Shown one piece after another: positions 1-10,158 of a stretch of 55,942 nucleotides of DNA. Position numbers and translations under genes: made by a program. Source of the stretch: Burkholderiales bacterium (GTDB lineage: Bacteria; Pseudomonadota; Gammaproteobacteria; Burkholderiales; Burkholderiaceae_C); the NCBI GenBank assembly GCA_021732385.1, contig JAKFVA010000018.1, positions 1 through 55,942 of the forward strand, given 5' to 3'. A model generated the notes under the pieces. The model searched no databases, had not been told where the DNA came from, and saw only the letters and a program-made list of their open reading frames with translations. Position 1 is the stretch's first letter. Every line of letters starts with the position of its first letter.

Positions 1-441
1 GACCGCTTCCGTGTGGTTCATGCGGTCGATGTGCCGATCGATTTGTTGGACAAGGCGCCACCAGAAATCAATGCGCTGCCTTTGTTTGGTCCCAGCCTGC
101 TGGCGGTGCGAACCTTCAAAAACCCCCAGGAAAGTTTTGAAGCTACGCAAATTGCCTTGGGGGGTATCGCGCTGGCCGCGCGCCCCGACCTGTGGGAGCC
201 CTATTCACAGGCGCGTGACCGTGTGCTGAAAGAGGCCAAGCCGGTAACCACACTGAAGCAGCGTTTTCCGGCGCAGGCCGCCGAAATTGATGCCTTGCTG
301 GCTCCGCATGTGGCGCCCTTGAAAGCCAAGCCTTCCACTTTGTTGTATCTGCCCATGGCGGGGCGCAAGTCGTTTTGGACGGTGTTTCTGGATCCGCACA
401 CCGCGCAGGTGATTGCCTATATGCCATTGGATTCGTTTTGA
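1..441 (+). CDS. TfpX/TfpZ-family type IV pilin accessory protein (3' part)
   Basis: The reading frame is open from the first base and ends at 441, so only the last 146 residues are present; the N-terminal membrane part lies before the window. The visible part has segments typical of TfpX/TfpZ proteins as I remember them: FRVVHAVDVP near the start, GPSLLAVR, and the C-terminal FWTVFLDPHT followed by a YMPLDSF end. Family members are inner-membrane proteins encoded near type IV pilin genes and are thought to assist pilin assembly or stability. The stop codon overlaps the TTG start of the next gene (TTGA), suggesting translational coupling. Family assignment is fairly firm; the precise role is not known from sequence. 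Confidence 0.75.
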   Translation, partial: DRFRVVHAVDVPIDLLDKAPPEINALPLFGPSLLAVRTFKNPQESFEATQIALGGIALAARPDLWEPYSQARDRVLKEAKPVTTLKQRFPAQAAEIDALLAPHVAPLKAKPSTLLYLPMAGRKSFWTVFLDPHTAQVIAYMPLDSF

Positions 442-2126
442 CCTCACTATTTCGGCCCAAGCGCATCGCCCCACCCTGCAAACGCGCGCTGCTGGCGCTG
501 ACGCTCGCTGTTCTGAGCGGTACTTGCGCTGCGCCACTAACGGCTCAAACCGGCGACTTGCCCACCCTGGGCGACAACGCCGACATCAGCCTCAGCCTGG
601 AGCGCAAGATTGGCGAGCGTATTGCGCGTGACCTTTACCGCGATCCCGACTACCTTGACGACCCACTACTGATCGAGTACGTGCAATCCATCTGGCAGCC
701 GCTTTTGGGCGCGGCGCGTCAGCGAGGTGAACTCACCCCCGAGCTGGAGCAGCGCTTTGCCTTTGAAGTTTTACTCGGGCGCGACCGCTCCATTAACGCC
801 TTCGCCGTGCCGGGCGGCTACCTCGGCCTGAACTTGGGCCTGATTGGCGTGGCCAGCAGCGCCGACGAACTCGCTGCCGTGCTGGCGCATGAGCTGACCC
901 ACGTGACCCAGCGCCATATTGCACGCCAGATCAGCAAGCAAAACCAGCAAAGCCCGCTGCTGCTGGCCACCTTGCTGCTGGGCTTGCTGGTGGCCGGCAA
1001 AAACCCCGAGGCTGGCAACGCCCTCATTACCGGCGGCCAGGGCGTAGCGGCCGCCAGCCAATTGGGCTTCTCGCGCGATGCCGAGCGTGAGGCCGACCGC
1101 ATCGGCTTTGCCGTCATGACGCAAGCCGGCTTTGACCCGCTGGGCTTTGTCGGCCTGTTTGAAAAGCTGCAACAGGCCGCGCGCCTCAATGACAATGGCT
1201 CTTTCCCCTATCTGCGCACCCACCCGCTAACCACCGAACGCATTGCGCAGGCACGCCAGCGGTTGGTGCTGGGCGATACGCCGCAATCGGCTGGCACTGC
1301 GCCACCACAGCCATTGCAAATTGAGCATGCGCTGATGGCCGCGCGCGCCCGGGTGCTGTCCAACCCAGGGGCTGATTCGTTGCGCGCTTGGCTCAGCCAG
1401 GCCCAGGCCAGCGACAGCGCAAGCGCCAGCCAGGCTACGCAGGCGGCTGTTTTGTATGCTGGCGCGCTGGCCGCTATGCAACTGCGTGACTTTGACCAAG
1501 CCCTGGTGTTGGCCAGCCGGCTGAGGCGGCTGGTGGGCGAGCCAACCGATATTGCAGCGCCAGGCAGTTTGGCCACACGCCCCGGGAGCAGTGTCCTTAA
1601 CACTGCCTTGCCACCCGACGCGCTGGGTAAACGCGCAGGGGCACGAGCGCAAAACCAGCGCGCTGCACGCCTGGCCAGCTTGCTGCAAGCGCAGTTGGCG
1701 TTGGCTGCGGGCCAGGCCGGCCGTGCTGTGGCGCAGATTGACGCCAATGCCAACGCCCGGCCCGAAGTGATTTTGCGCGCTCAGGCCTTGTTGGCAGAAA
1801 CCGGCACCGCACCCGATGTGGCTGTAGACCGGGCTTTAACGCAGCAGCTGCAAAGCTGGGTGCTGGAGCACCCGCGCGACGCAGCCGCGTGGCAATTGCT
1901 GGCTGCGGCCTATACCCGGCAAAACCAGGGTCTGCGTGCGATTCGGGCTGAAGCCGAGTCCCATGCGGTGCGCTTTGACTACGCGGCTGCCCTGGACCGT
2001 TTCAAGGCTGCGCAACTGTTAGCGCGCAACACCGCAGGCGCGGTGGATTTAATCGAGGCTTCAATCATTGACACTCGGGCGCGCCAAGTAGAGGCGGCGC
2101 TCAAAGAGCAACTGCTGGACCGCTAA
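438..2126 (+). CDS. M48-family periplasmic zinc metalloprotease with TPR tail (BepA-like)
   Basis: 562 residues from the TTG at 438. An ATG at 375 lies inside the upstream gene and gives no sensible leader. From the TTG, the protein starts with a basic stretch and a hydrophobic core (residues about 15-36), a good signal peptide ending near LTAQ. The gluzincin motif HELTH is at 151-155 and EREAD at 216-220 supplies the third zinc ligand, as in M48 peptidases. The C-terminal half is Ala/Gln-rich helical repeat of TPR type. This layout matches BepA, which degrades misfolded outer-membrane proteins and helps LptD assembly in the periplasm. A Pro/Ala-rich stretch lies between protease and repeat parts. 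Coupled by a 4-base overlap to the pilin accessory gene, though a shared job is not obvious. Confidence 0.88.
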   Translation: MTSLFRPKRIAPPCKRALLALTLAVLSGTCAAPLTAQTGDLPTLGDNADISLSLERKIGERIARDLYRDPDYLDDPLLIEYVQSIWQPLLGAARQRGELTPELEQRFAFEVLLGRDRSINAFAVPGGYLGLNLGLIGVASSADELAAVLAHELTHVTQRHIARQISKQNQQSPLLLATLLLGLLVAGKNPEAGNALITGGQGVAAASQLGFSRDAEREADRIGFAVMTQAGFDPLGFVGLFEKLQQAARLNDNGSFPYLRTHPLTTERIAQARQRLVLGDTPQSAGTAPPQPLQIEHALMAARARVLSNPGADSLRAWLSQAQASDSASASQATQAAVLYAGALAAMQLRDFDQALVLASRLRRLVGEPTDIAAPGSLATRPGSSVLNTALPPDALGKRAGARAQNQRAARLASLLQAQLALAAGQAGRAVAQIDANANARPEVILRAQALLAETGTAPDVAVDRALTQQLQSWVLEHPRDAAAWQLLAAAYTRQNQGLRAIRAEAESHAVRFDYAAALDRFKAAQLLARNTAGAVDLIEASIIDTRARQVEAALKEQLLDR

Positions 2127-2160
2127 AACGCCAAATTCCGCAGGCAATACAGGCCAAAGC

Positions 2161-2514
2161 TCAACGCTTGGAAAACACCTGCTGCAGCGCCACATCAATC
2201 AGCATGCCCAATACCGAGTAGAGCAAGGAACCAATTAGCGCTGCCACAAAACCGCTCACCGCAAAACCGGCCAGTAGACCCGAAGCCGCCCAGAACATCA
2301 GGGCGTTGATGACAAACAAAAACAGCCCCAGCGTCACCACCGTGACCGGTAGCGTCAGCACCACCAGAATGGGCCGCACCACAGCGTTGAGCAAACCCAT
2401 CACCAAAGCCGCCAGCATGGCAGCACCAAAACTGCTGATAACCACGCCGCTGTACAAGTAAGCCACCATGAGCAAGGCGGCGGCGCTAAGTAGCCATTGG
2501 AGTAGGAGTTTCAT
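2161..2514 (-). CDS. phage holin family protein (four-helix membrane protein)
   Basis: 117 residues starting at the ATG complementary to 2512-2514. The longer open frame upstream is discarded because it has no leader and runs antisense to the next gene. The protein is almost entirely hydrophobic, with about four membrane segments and the conserved GLLNAVVRPIL and FLFVINALMFW stretches of the phage_holin_4_2 family (older name DUF360). Despite the name these are ordinary chromosomal inner-membrane proteins of unknown function, not evidence of a prophage; no phage gene is nearby. It converges with the M48 gene and diverges from the DUF3717 gene. Confidence 0.85.
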   Translation of the reverse strand: MKLLLQWLLSAAALLMVAYLYSGVVISSFGAAMLAALVMGLLNAVVRPILVVLTLPVTVVTLGLFLFVINALMFWAASGLLAGFAVSGFVAALIGSLLYSVLGMLIDVALQQVFSKR

Positions 2515-2637
2515 GCGATAAGCATAGCACCGCAAAGGCGGCGGGGGTGTGAATGTTGCGTAGCAGATTGGTTTGTGCTTTAAATGCCAGGCCATATGCG
2601 GCCGCGCCGCTATCATGCAGCGACACTTCAACCTCCC

Positions 2638-3096
2638 ATGGCAGCCATTCATATCACCGACATTGAGTCGGCCATCAACTTTTGGCGCGAGCGCTCGCCC
2701 TCGCCCGATGGCGTGACCTTGTGCCCCGAGTTGCGCGAGCTGGCACAGGTGTATGGCCAGATGGTTTACTTCAGACAAGACCAGGCCGATGAGGTTAGCT
2801 TTCCAAAGCAAGCGTTGGCGGCCTGGCAGGTCTGGTATGCCAGCACACCCGATACGCCCTGCATTGCCATTTGCTCCACCAGCCAGGGCGACGCGGTCTG
2901 CAAGGGCTGCGGCCGCAGCTTTGACGAAGTACAGCACTGGCTGAGCCTGAGTCCCGGCAGCAAACGCGCCGTTTGGCGCCGCATCACGCGAGAGGGCAGC
3001 GCCTGGCGCTTTAACCGCTATGCCGAGCGTGCCATGGAGGCGTCGGCAGACAGCGCCAACTCGGCGTCAACCGACACCCCCAGCCACCACGCCTGA
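2638..3096 (+). CDS. DUF3717-DUF1289 two-domain protein
   Basis: 152 residues from the ATG at 2638, chosen because the family core IHITDIESAINFW begins at residue 4; an in-frame ATG at 2584 would add an unrelated stretch. Residues 4-48 match DUF3717, a short helical domain of Burkholderiales. Residues 72-127 match DUF1289, with Cys75, Cys79, Cys88 and Cys91 forming a likely metal or Fe-S binding knuckle and the WRRI segment after it. The tail is Ser/Ala-rich and probably disordered. Function is unknown. It is 4 bases upstream of the DUF2007 gene and likely cotranscribed with it. Confidence 0.8.
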   Translation: MAAIHITDIESAINFWRERSPSPDGVTLCPELRELAQVYGQMVYFRQDQADEVSFPKQALAAWQVWYASTPDTPCIAICSTSQGDAVCKGCGRSFDEVQHWLSLSPGSKRAVWRRITREGSAWRFNRYAERAMEASADSANSASTDTPSHHA

Positions 3097-3100
3097 GCCC

Positions 3101-3403
3101 ATGCCCAAACTCATTGCCGCGCCCAACATTGCCATCGCCACGCTCTGGGTGGATGTGCTGGCCGAGGCCGGCATTGCCGCCAGTGTGCAGCGTTACTTTA
3201 TGAGTGGGCTGGCGGGCGAGATGCCACCCGACCAGTGCCAGCCTGAGGTCTGGCTGGTGCATGCCGAGCAGGAGCCGCAAGCGCGCGCCCTGCTGGATGA
3301 GCTGGCCAACCTGCCGCAGCGCCGTTGGGCCTGCACCTGCGGCGAGCAGGTAGAGGGTGGCTTTGAGACCTGCTGGCAGTGCGGCACCGCCATGCCGGGC
3401 TGA
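3101..3403 (+). CDS. DUF2007-type putative signal-transducing protein with zinc ribbon
   Basis: 100 residues from the ATG at 3101, four bases after the previous stop. Residues 1-70 have the ferredoxin-like pattern of DUF2007 (PII-like, PF09413): an alternating strand/helix start MPKLIAAPN, a helix carrying LAEAGIAASV, and a QPEVWLV strand. The tail adds a Cys pair at 78 and 80 and a CWQC pair at 91-94, a probable zinc ribbon. Such proteins are cytoplasmic and of unknown role. The CxC rather than CxxC first knuckle is slightly unusual. The preceding gene also has a Cys knuckle, so the pair may share a metal-related task; that is inference only. Confidence 0.75.
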   Translation: MPKLIAAPNIAIATLWVDVLAEAGIAASVQRYFMSGLAGEMPPDQCQPEVWLVHAEQEPQARALLDELANLPQRRWACTCGEQVEGGFETCWQCGTAMPG

Positions 3404-3407
3404 TGGT

Positions 3408-3968
3408 TTATTTCAGCCGCAGCATTTCAATATCGACACTGGCCTGGCCGTCGCCCAGCGACAGCACGCCCTCTTGCACCGTGGCCTGCAATTGCATGCT
3501 GCGCTGCGCCAACTGCGCCAGCGCCTGAGAGGCTTCGCTGGGCACGCGCCAGACCTGCAAGTTCTGCGGCCGCGCCAGCTTGGACCCCATGCCGCGCCAC
3601 CAGATGTCGGCGGCATGCGAGAAACAGTACAGCAGCACCTGGTCGGCCTTGCCACAGGCACGAATGACGGGCTTGTCTTCTGGCTGGCCAACCTCAATCC
3701 ACAGCCGCGTCTGTCCAGTGAAATCGCGCAGCCACACATCGGGCTCGTCGGGATTGGACAGGCCCGCGCCAAAGGCCAGCGTGCCGTCGCCCTTGCACAG
3801 GCTTTGCAGCTTGTGTGCGTTGAGCGCCAGCGCAGCCAGGCGAATCATCATGCGTTCGTCAGTCTCGCTGGGGTGGCGCGCCAGGGTGAGCGCATGGTCG
3901 GCGTAGTAGCCGTGCTCAATGTCGGCCACTTGCAAGTTGGCTTTGAAGATGGTGGATTTAAGGGCCAA
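3408..3968 (-). CDS. YaeQ family protein
   Basis: 186 residues, the usual YaeQ length. The N-terminus MALKSTIFKANLQVAD and the central WIEVGQPEDKPVIRAC with PDVWLRD before it are characteristic. YaeQ proteins have a fold related to PD-(D/E)XK nucleases, and the conserved Asp, Glu and Lys in the central segment are in place. The E. coli gene was first noted for effects on RfaH-dependent haemolysin expression; the real activity is not established. It converges with the DUF2007 gene, leaving only four bases between the stops. Upstream of its start lies the decayed repeat element at 4011-4216. Confidence 0.9.
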   Translation of the reverse strand: MALKSTIFKANLQVADIEHGYYADHALTLARHPSETDERMMIRLAALALNAHKLQSLCKGDGTLAFGAGLSNPDEPDVWLRDFTGQTRLWIEVGQPEDKPVIRACGKADQVLLYCFSHAADIWWRGMGSKLARPQNLQVWRVPSEASQALAQLAQRSMQLQATVQEGVLSLGDGQASVDIEMLRLK

Positions 3969-4010
3969 GGCGCGCTACCGGTTGATTTGTGGTGAATTTA
4001 TTAAAAATGA

Positions 4011-4216
4011 TAGTAAAAGTTGATAGCGTTACCCGCTAGTCCTGCCTAGCTAAAACGCATAATTAACCGTTAAAAAATGGCCTGAAAACTATAAATTTCG
4101 CTAATTTGGCGCGTTGCAAGCCATTTAAGCGCTCCAAGGCCGTTTTTGGTCGTCTGGCGTCGCTTTAAGCTGGTTTGAAGGCCTTTTGGCCAAGCTGGGG
4201 CGCACTTTTTACGGGT
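4011..4216. repeat. decayed copy of the TIR element (copy 1)
   Basis: The left arm at 4011-4036 matches the outer 26 bases of the 53335 copy at 24 positions and contains the intact core GATAGCGTTACCCGC. The interior keeps A-rich blocks such as AAAAAATGGCCTGAAAA that recur in the best copy. A matching right arm is not recognisable; only CGGGT remains near 4212, just before the purB stop. I see no reading frame in it. It occupies nearly the whole gap between the YaeQ start and the 3' end of purB, both on the minus strand. Confidence 0.6.
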
Positions 4217-6345
<2,129 letters not shown>

Positions 6346-6429
6346 ACGGCGGCAAAGGCCATACGCTGACGCTGTGCGGCGCTTTAGCTGCTTGCAAGCG
6401 CGTGCGTGACTGTGGTGTAAGTGTGGCTG

Positions 6430-6876
6430 TCAGCGCGCCTTGGCTTTTAACCAGCGCATCAAGCCGCCTAGCAGTGGTAGCTTTTCATACACCTCCTCTG
6501 AAGTGTCCCAGTAGTCGCGGTGATAGCAAACCAGACCGCCGGCGTCTAGTTTGAGGTGTGAGCTGCCATGCACCAGCTGGCTTTGCGCTGGGCGAAAACT
6601 TTTAAAGCGAAAGTGAAAATCCCAGCTTAAAAAACACTGACCGTTGCTGACCACACGGTCTACGATGACAAAGCGCGGCTCATGCAGCACTTGGTACATA
6701 TGGCCAAAAATGCGCTGCACTTCAACCAGACCGTGAACGTCGTTGTAGGGGTCTTTGAAAAACACGTTGGCAGCATAAAAGTCGCCCATTTTCGCCAGTG
6801 CGCTGGGTGAGAGGGTCTCGAAAAAAACCACCAGGCGCTCAACCTGGCTGGGCAGGGCAAGGTCATGTGTGTTCAT
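6430..6876 (-). CDS. NTF2/SnoaL-like fold protein
   Basis: 148 residues with an N-terminal helix (VERLVVFFETL), the FYAANVFFKDPYNDVHG segment and later strands such as FLSWDFHFRF, typical of the NTF2/SnoaL alpha+beta barrel. Such proteins act as small isomerases, hydratases or binding domains. It is the last gene of the minus-strand lipid-modification operon, 13 bases after the SDR stop. NTF2-like proteins recur in similar operons of other proteobacteria next to SDR, DUF3833 and Cfa-like genes, as far as I recall. Fold assignment is good; substrate is unknown. Confidence 0.75.
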   Translation of the reverse strand: MNTHDLALPSQVERLVVFFETLSPSALAKMGDFYAANVFFKDPYNDVHGLVEVQRIFGHMYQVLHEPRFVIVDRVVSNGQCFLSWDFHFRFKSFRPAQSQLVHGSSHLKLDAGGLVCYHRDYWDTSEEVYEKLPLLGGLMRWLKAKAR

Positions 6877-6889
6877 GGCAATGAGGTGG

Positions 6890-7660
6890 CTACAGGCCCG
6901 TGGTGCGCCGGATTAACGCAAAGTAAAGCCGGTAAGGCAGCAGGCGCATCAGCTTCATCCAGCGGGTAAAGTGCGTAGGAAAGTGAATTTCAAATCGCCC
7001 TTTGGCCCAGCCTTTCAAAATAGCCTCTGCTGCTTGCTCCGGCGTAAGCAGGCCCGGCATGTGAAAGTCGTTTTGCGCGGTTAACGGAGTTTGCACAAAG
7101 CCGGGGCATACCAGGCTGACACCGATACCTTGCGGTTGCAGGTCAAGGTAGAGCGTTTCTGCCAGATTAATCAAGGCTGCCTTGGTGGGGCCGTAAGCCA
7201 GGCTTTTAGGCAGCCCGCCGTAACCCGCCACGCTGCTGACAAGGCTGATATGGCCGCTGCGGCGGCTTAAAAAGTGAGGCAAAACAGCCTCCAGCATGTA
7301 CAGCGCGCCTAGGTAATTCACCTGCTGGTGTTTAAGCATTTCAGCGGCGTTGTAGTCGGTGGCACGCAGCGCCTTGTAGTAACCGGCGCAGTACATCACG
7401 GCGTCAATCGGCCCTTTCTCCAGCAGCGCGCTGGCAGTGGTTTTGACAGCCTGCGCGTCGCAGCAATCCAGCGGCAGGGCCAAAATGCCCGGACACTGCG
7501 CAGCCAGCGCGTACAGGTGACTTTGGGTGCGCGCTGACACCACAACATGGGCACCACAGCCATGCAGCGCTACAGCGGTGGCGCGGCCAATGCCGGTGGA
7601 TGCACCCAACAGCCAGATGGTTTTTCCTTGCCAGTTGGCAAGCGGGGGGTTGAGTGACAT
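6890..7660 (-). CDS. short-chain dehydrogenase/reductase
   Basis: 256 residues of classical SDR type. The nucleotide-binding motif GASTGIGR is at 19-26 and the catalytic set Ser142/143, Tyr156 and Lys160 (YGPTK) is intact; CAGYY near residue 91 takes the place of the usual NNAG. It should be an NAD(P)-dependent oxidoreductase. The C-terminal part is basic and aromatic (HFTRWMKLMRLLPYRLYFALIRR), suggesting membrane association and a lipid substrate. Position inside the Cfa-like operon supports a role in processing modified fatty acyl chains. The exact substrate is unknown. Confidence 0.88.
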   Translation of the reverse strand: MSLNPPLANWQGKTIWLLGASTGIGRATAVALHGCGAHVVVSARTQSHLYALAAQCPGILALPLDCCDAQAVKTTASALLEKGPIDAVMYCAGYYKALRATDYNAAEMLKHQQVNYLGALYMLEAVLPHFLSRRSGHISLVSSVAGYGGLPKSLAYGPTKAALINLAETLYLDLQPQGIGVSLVCPGFVQTPLTAQNDFHMPGLLTPEQAAEAILKGWAKGRFEIHFPTHFTRWMKLMRLLPYRLYFALIRRTTGL

Positions 7661-7679
7661 GGGAATTGGCAGGCAGTGG

Positions 7680-8219
7680 CTAGCGTTTGGTAAAGGACAG
7701 GGTCAACTCGCCCACCTGGATGCCAAACTTGCGCATTACCGCCTTGTTGAGCATCACTTTGTCGTTGACCAGGTACATCCAGTCGTCGAGCTGCACCTCT
7801 GTGATTTTGCCGTCCACCGGCAGTTGCAAGGTGTAAGTCCAGTTGAACGCGTTACCACTGACTTGGCCGGTGGCCTCGCCTACAACATCGGCTGCACGGC
7901 CGGTGTAGCGGCCATTGGCTAGTTTGGTCAGGCGCCAGATGCGTTTTTGCCGCTCGCCGTCAGAAAAAACAAAATCTTCATCAAGCACGCCCTGATTGCC
8001 TTGCCAGCTGCAGTTCATGACGACCTGAAAGCGCCGCACCACTTTGCCTGATCGGTCCGTAAAAATGCCCCAGGCGTCAATGGTGCCGTTGAAATACTGG
8101 GCCAGGTCGAGCACTGGCTTCTCGTTAGCGTAGTCGGTGATGTTCTGGCTGGCGCAGCCGCCCAGCGCAGCCACTGCGGCGAGTGAACTGGTGGCGCCAA
8201 GTAGCAATCGTCTTTTCAT
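7680..8219 (-). CDS. DUF3833 family lipoprotein
   Basis: 179 residues from the ATG complementary to 8217-8219, overlapping the MFS stop by four bases (ATGA); a longer open frame upstream lies inside the MFS gene. The N-terminus MKRRLLLGATSS with hydrophobic core and the lipobox LGGC (Cys22) mark a lipoprotein. The mature part has the strand-rich pattern of DUF3833, including QYFNGTIDAWGIF, VVRRFQV and a YTLQLPVDGK segment. The family has no known activity but is repeatedly linked to Cfa-like genes. It probably sits in the periplasm attached to a membrane. Confidence 0.85.
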   Translation of the reverse strand: MKRRLLLGATSSLAAVAALGGCASQNITDYANEKPVLDLAQYFNGTIDAWGIFTDRSGKVVRRFQVVMNCSWQGNQGVLDEDFVFSDGERQKRIWRLTKLANGRYTGRAADVVGEATGQVSGNAFNWTYTLQLPVDGKITEVQLDDWMYLVNDKVMLNKAVMRKFGIQVGELTLSFTKR

Positions 8220-9550
8220 GGTGCGTCTTTCGGCAAAGAGGGGGGATTGAGAGATACGGTCTGCACCTTGCCAGGCCGGATGATGAGCAGATACAACAGC
8301 GCGGCAGAGGCTATTTTGAACAGGCAGGGCAGCAGACAGTAGGCCACCACCAGTGCTTGCAGGCCATCGGCGCTGCGGCTGCCGGGCGTGTAGCCAAACA
8401 GTGCCAGCAGCGGCAGGCTGACGCCAGCGGCCAAGGCCAGATTGAGCTTGGTGGCAAAGTTCCACCAGCCAAAGTAGCTGCCTGCCAATTCAGGCCGCGG
8501 CGTAGCGGCAATCACGCCCGCCAGCAGCGCACCGGGCAGGGCCAGGTCGGTGCCCAGCGCGATACCCGAGAGCACACAAAGAAACAAAAATTCAGTGGTG
8601 TCACCTGGCCCCAGCAAAGCGGCCCAGACAAAAACCGCAGTGGCCAGCAACATGCCGCAAAGCCAGCTGCGTGCCAAGCCCAGTTGTTTGACCAAGCGCA
8701 GCCAAAAAGCAATTGACAAGGCGGCGCTTAAAAAATAGCTGCCCAAAAAAACCGGTTGCATGTTGCTGGGCGCTTGGAGGCGGTCTTGCACAAAAAACAG
8801 CACCAGTGTGGCCGGAATGGCGCTGCCAATGCCGCTGAGCATAAAAACGGCCAATAAGCGTTGAAACGCGGGCTCTGCCAAGGGCAGCCACAGCGAGCGC
8901 CATGGCATGGCTGCCTCGGCTGGCGCGTGTGTCAAGCTGGCAATGGATGCGGGCCGCGGAGCCAGACACCAGGCCCCAAAGCCCAACACCAGTGTCAGCA
9001 CAAATAAGGCGGTGGTAGCTGGCAAGCCCAGAGCGACTGGCGTGACCGATGCCAGCACAACACCGGCCAGACCAAGCCCTTCACGCCAGCCCACAATACG
9101 GCTGCGCAGCACTTCGTCGCCACCCAGGCGGGCGCCCCAGGACTGGTGAGCCACACTCAGCGTGCTGTAGGCTAGGTAGGTCAGCACCAAAGCTGCGCTG
9201 GCCCACGCAATCAAGCCGCTGGGTTCACGCGTCAAAGGGAAAAACAGCGCGCCAAATCCCAGCGCCAAGACGACCGCTGCGAATGCCCCCCACGCCAGTA
9301 CTGTGCGCGACGAGCGGGCAAACAGGGTGTCACTCCAGTGGCCAATCAACGGGTCGGTCACGGCGTCCAGCAAACGGGCGCATAGCAGCATGATGCCCAG
9401 CGTGGCCAGTGGCACGCCAAATTCAAGGGCGTAGTAGTTGGGCAGCACGACGTACAGCGGCAGCGCGACAAAGGCCAGCGGCAAGCCGAGCAGGCCATAA
9501 CACCAGCCGTCGCGGACAGAAAAAACAATGGGGCTGATGCGAGCAGACAT
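8216..9550 (-). CDS. MFS transporter, GPH/MFS_2-like
   Basis: 444 residues from the ATG complementary to 9548-9550; a TTG two codons earlier is possible. About 12 hydrophobic segments are visible. The loop after the second segment reads DAVTDPLIGHWSD, the signature of the glycoside-pentoside-hexuronide:cation symporter branch, which also contains the lysophospholipid carrier MFSD2-like proteins. It lies in an operon with lipid-modifying enzymes, so a lipid or fatty-acid-derived substrate or flippase role is plausible, but that is inference. Ends with a four-base overlap with the DUF3833 gene. Confidence 0.85.
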   Translation of the reverse strand: MSARISPIVFSVRDGWCYGLLGLPLAFVALPLYVVLPNYYALEFGVPLATLGIMLLCARLLDAVTDPLIGHWSDTLFARSSRTVLAWGAFAAVVLALGFGALFFPLTREPSGLIAWASAALVLTYLAYSTLSVAHQSWGARLGGDEVLRSRIVGWREGLGLAGVVLASVTPVALGLPATTALFVLTLVLGFGAWCLAPRPASIASLTHAPAEAAMPWRSLWLPLAEPAFQRLLAVFMLSGIGSAIPATLVLFFVQDRLQAPSNMQPVFLGSYFLSAALSIAFWLRLVKQLGLARSWLCGMLLATAVFVWAALLGPGDTTEFLFLCVLSGIALGTDLALPGALLAGVIAATPRPELAGSYFGWWNFATKLNLALAAGVSLPLLALFGYTPGSRSADGLQALVVAYCLLPCLFKIASAALLYLLIIRPGKVQTVSLNPPSLPKDAP

Positions 9551-9576
9551 CGGCAATTGGTTGGCCGAGCGGGCTG

Positions 9577-10158
9577 TCAGGAACGCGTGCGTGCCAGCAG
9601 CGCTTGGCGCAAACGTGGCTCGGAGGTGGTAGGTGCGAGCCAGATACCAAAGAACAGCCGGGTGAGTTCAGGGTCAGTGATTTCGCCGGTTTTAAGTCCG
9701 TTGGTAAAAAACACCATACCCTTGCCCGGCTGGTTCACGCCCACAATGCGGTCACCCTTCTTGACGTCGGGGTAAGACGCTTGCAATAGCTTTTGCCAGC
9801 GTTGGGCCTGTGCCGATGAGAATTCGCCCATGCGGCGCATTTCCTCTATCGAGCGGTTGGCGATATCTTCGTTGGTGAAGTCGCGCAGGTAGCTCAGCTC
9901 CAGGCAAAACTCGTGTTCTGCATAACTGTCAGGGCGAAAGCCGGGCTCCACCCACAGCGCAGCGTTGTACACCTCAAAACCCCAGACTTTGAGTTTCGCG
10001 CTGCCGCTGAGTTGTGCTACTGGCAACAGCGCGCGGGTTTCCGCCGGCGGTGCTTGGGCCAGCACGGAGTATGACGCGAACAGGCACAGCGCACACAGCG
10101 TAGCACTGGTCCATTGACGAATCGAAAAACGGCTTATGGGTGGATGGTTTGGGCTCAT
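9577..10158 (-). CDS. chalcone isomerase-like periplasmic protein
   Basis: 193 residues from the ATG complementary to 10156-10158, overlapping the stop of the Cfa-like gene by four bases. The start has a signal peptide (hydrophobic core about residues 17-31, ending SVLAQA). The mature part carries the bacterial chalcone-isomerase-like pattern: KLKVWGFEVYNAALWVE, LSYLRDFTNEDIANRSIEEM and a GKGMVFFTNG segment. In the plant family, non-catalytic relatives bind fatty acids. Within this operon a fatty-acid binding or lipid isomerising role in the periplasm is a reasonable guess, not demonstrated. Confidence 0.82.
   Translation of the reverse strand: MSPNHPPISRFSIRQWTSATLCALCLFASYSVLAQAPPAETRALLPVAQLSGSAKLKVWGFEVYNAALWVEPGFRPDSYAEHEFCLELSYLRDFTNEDIANRSIEEMRRMGEFSSAQAQRWQKLLQASYPDVKKGDRIVGVNQPGKGMVFFTNGLKTGEITDPELTRLFFGIWLAPTTSEPRLRQALLARTRS

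Noticed and set aside
2161-2514. Holin-family gene as evidence of a prophage
   Set aside because: This family is a common chromosomal membrane protein; no phage structural, integrase or lysis genes are near.
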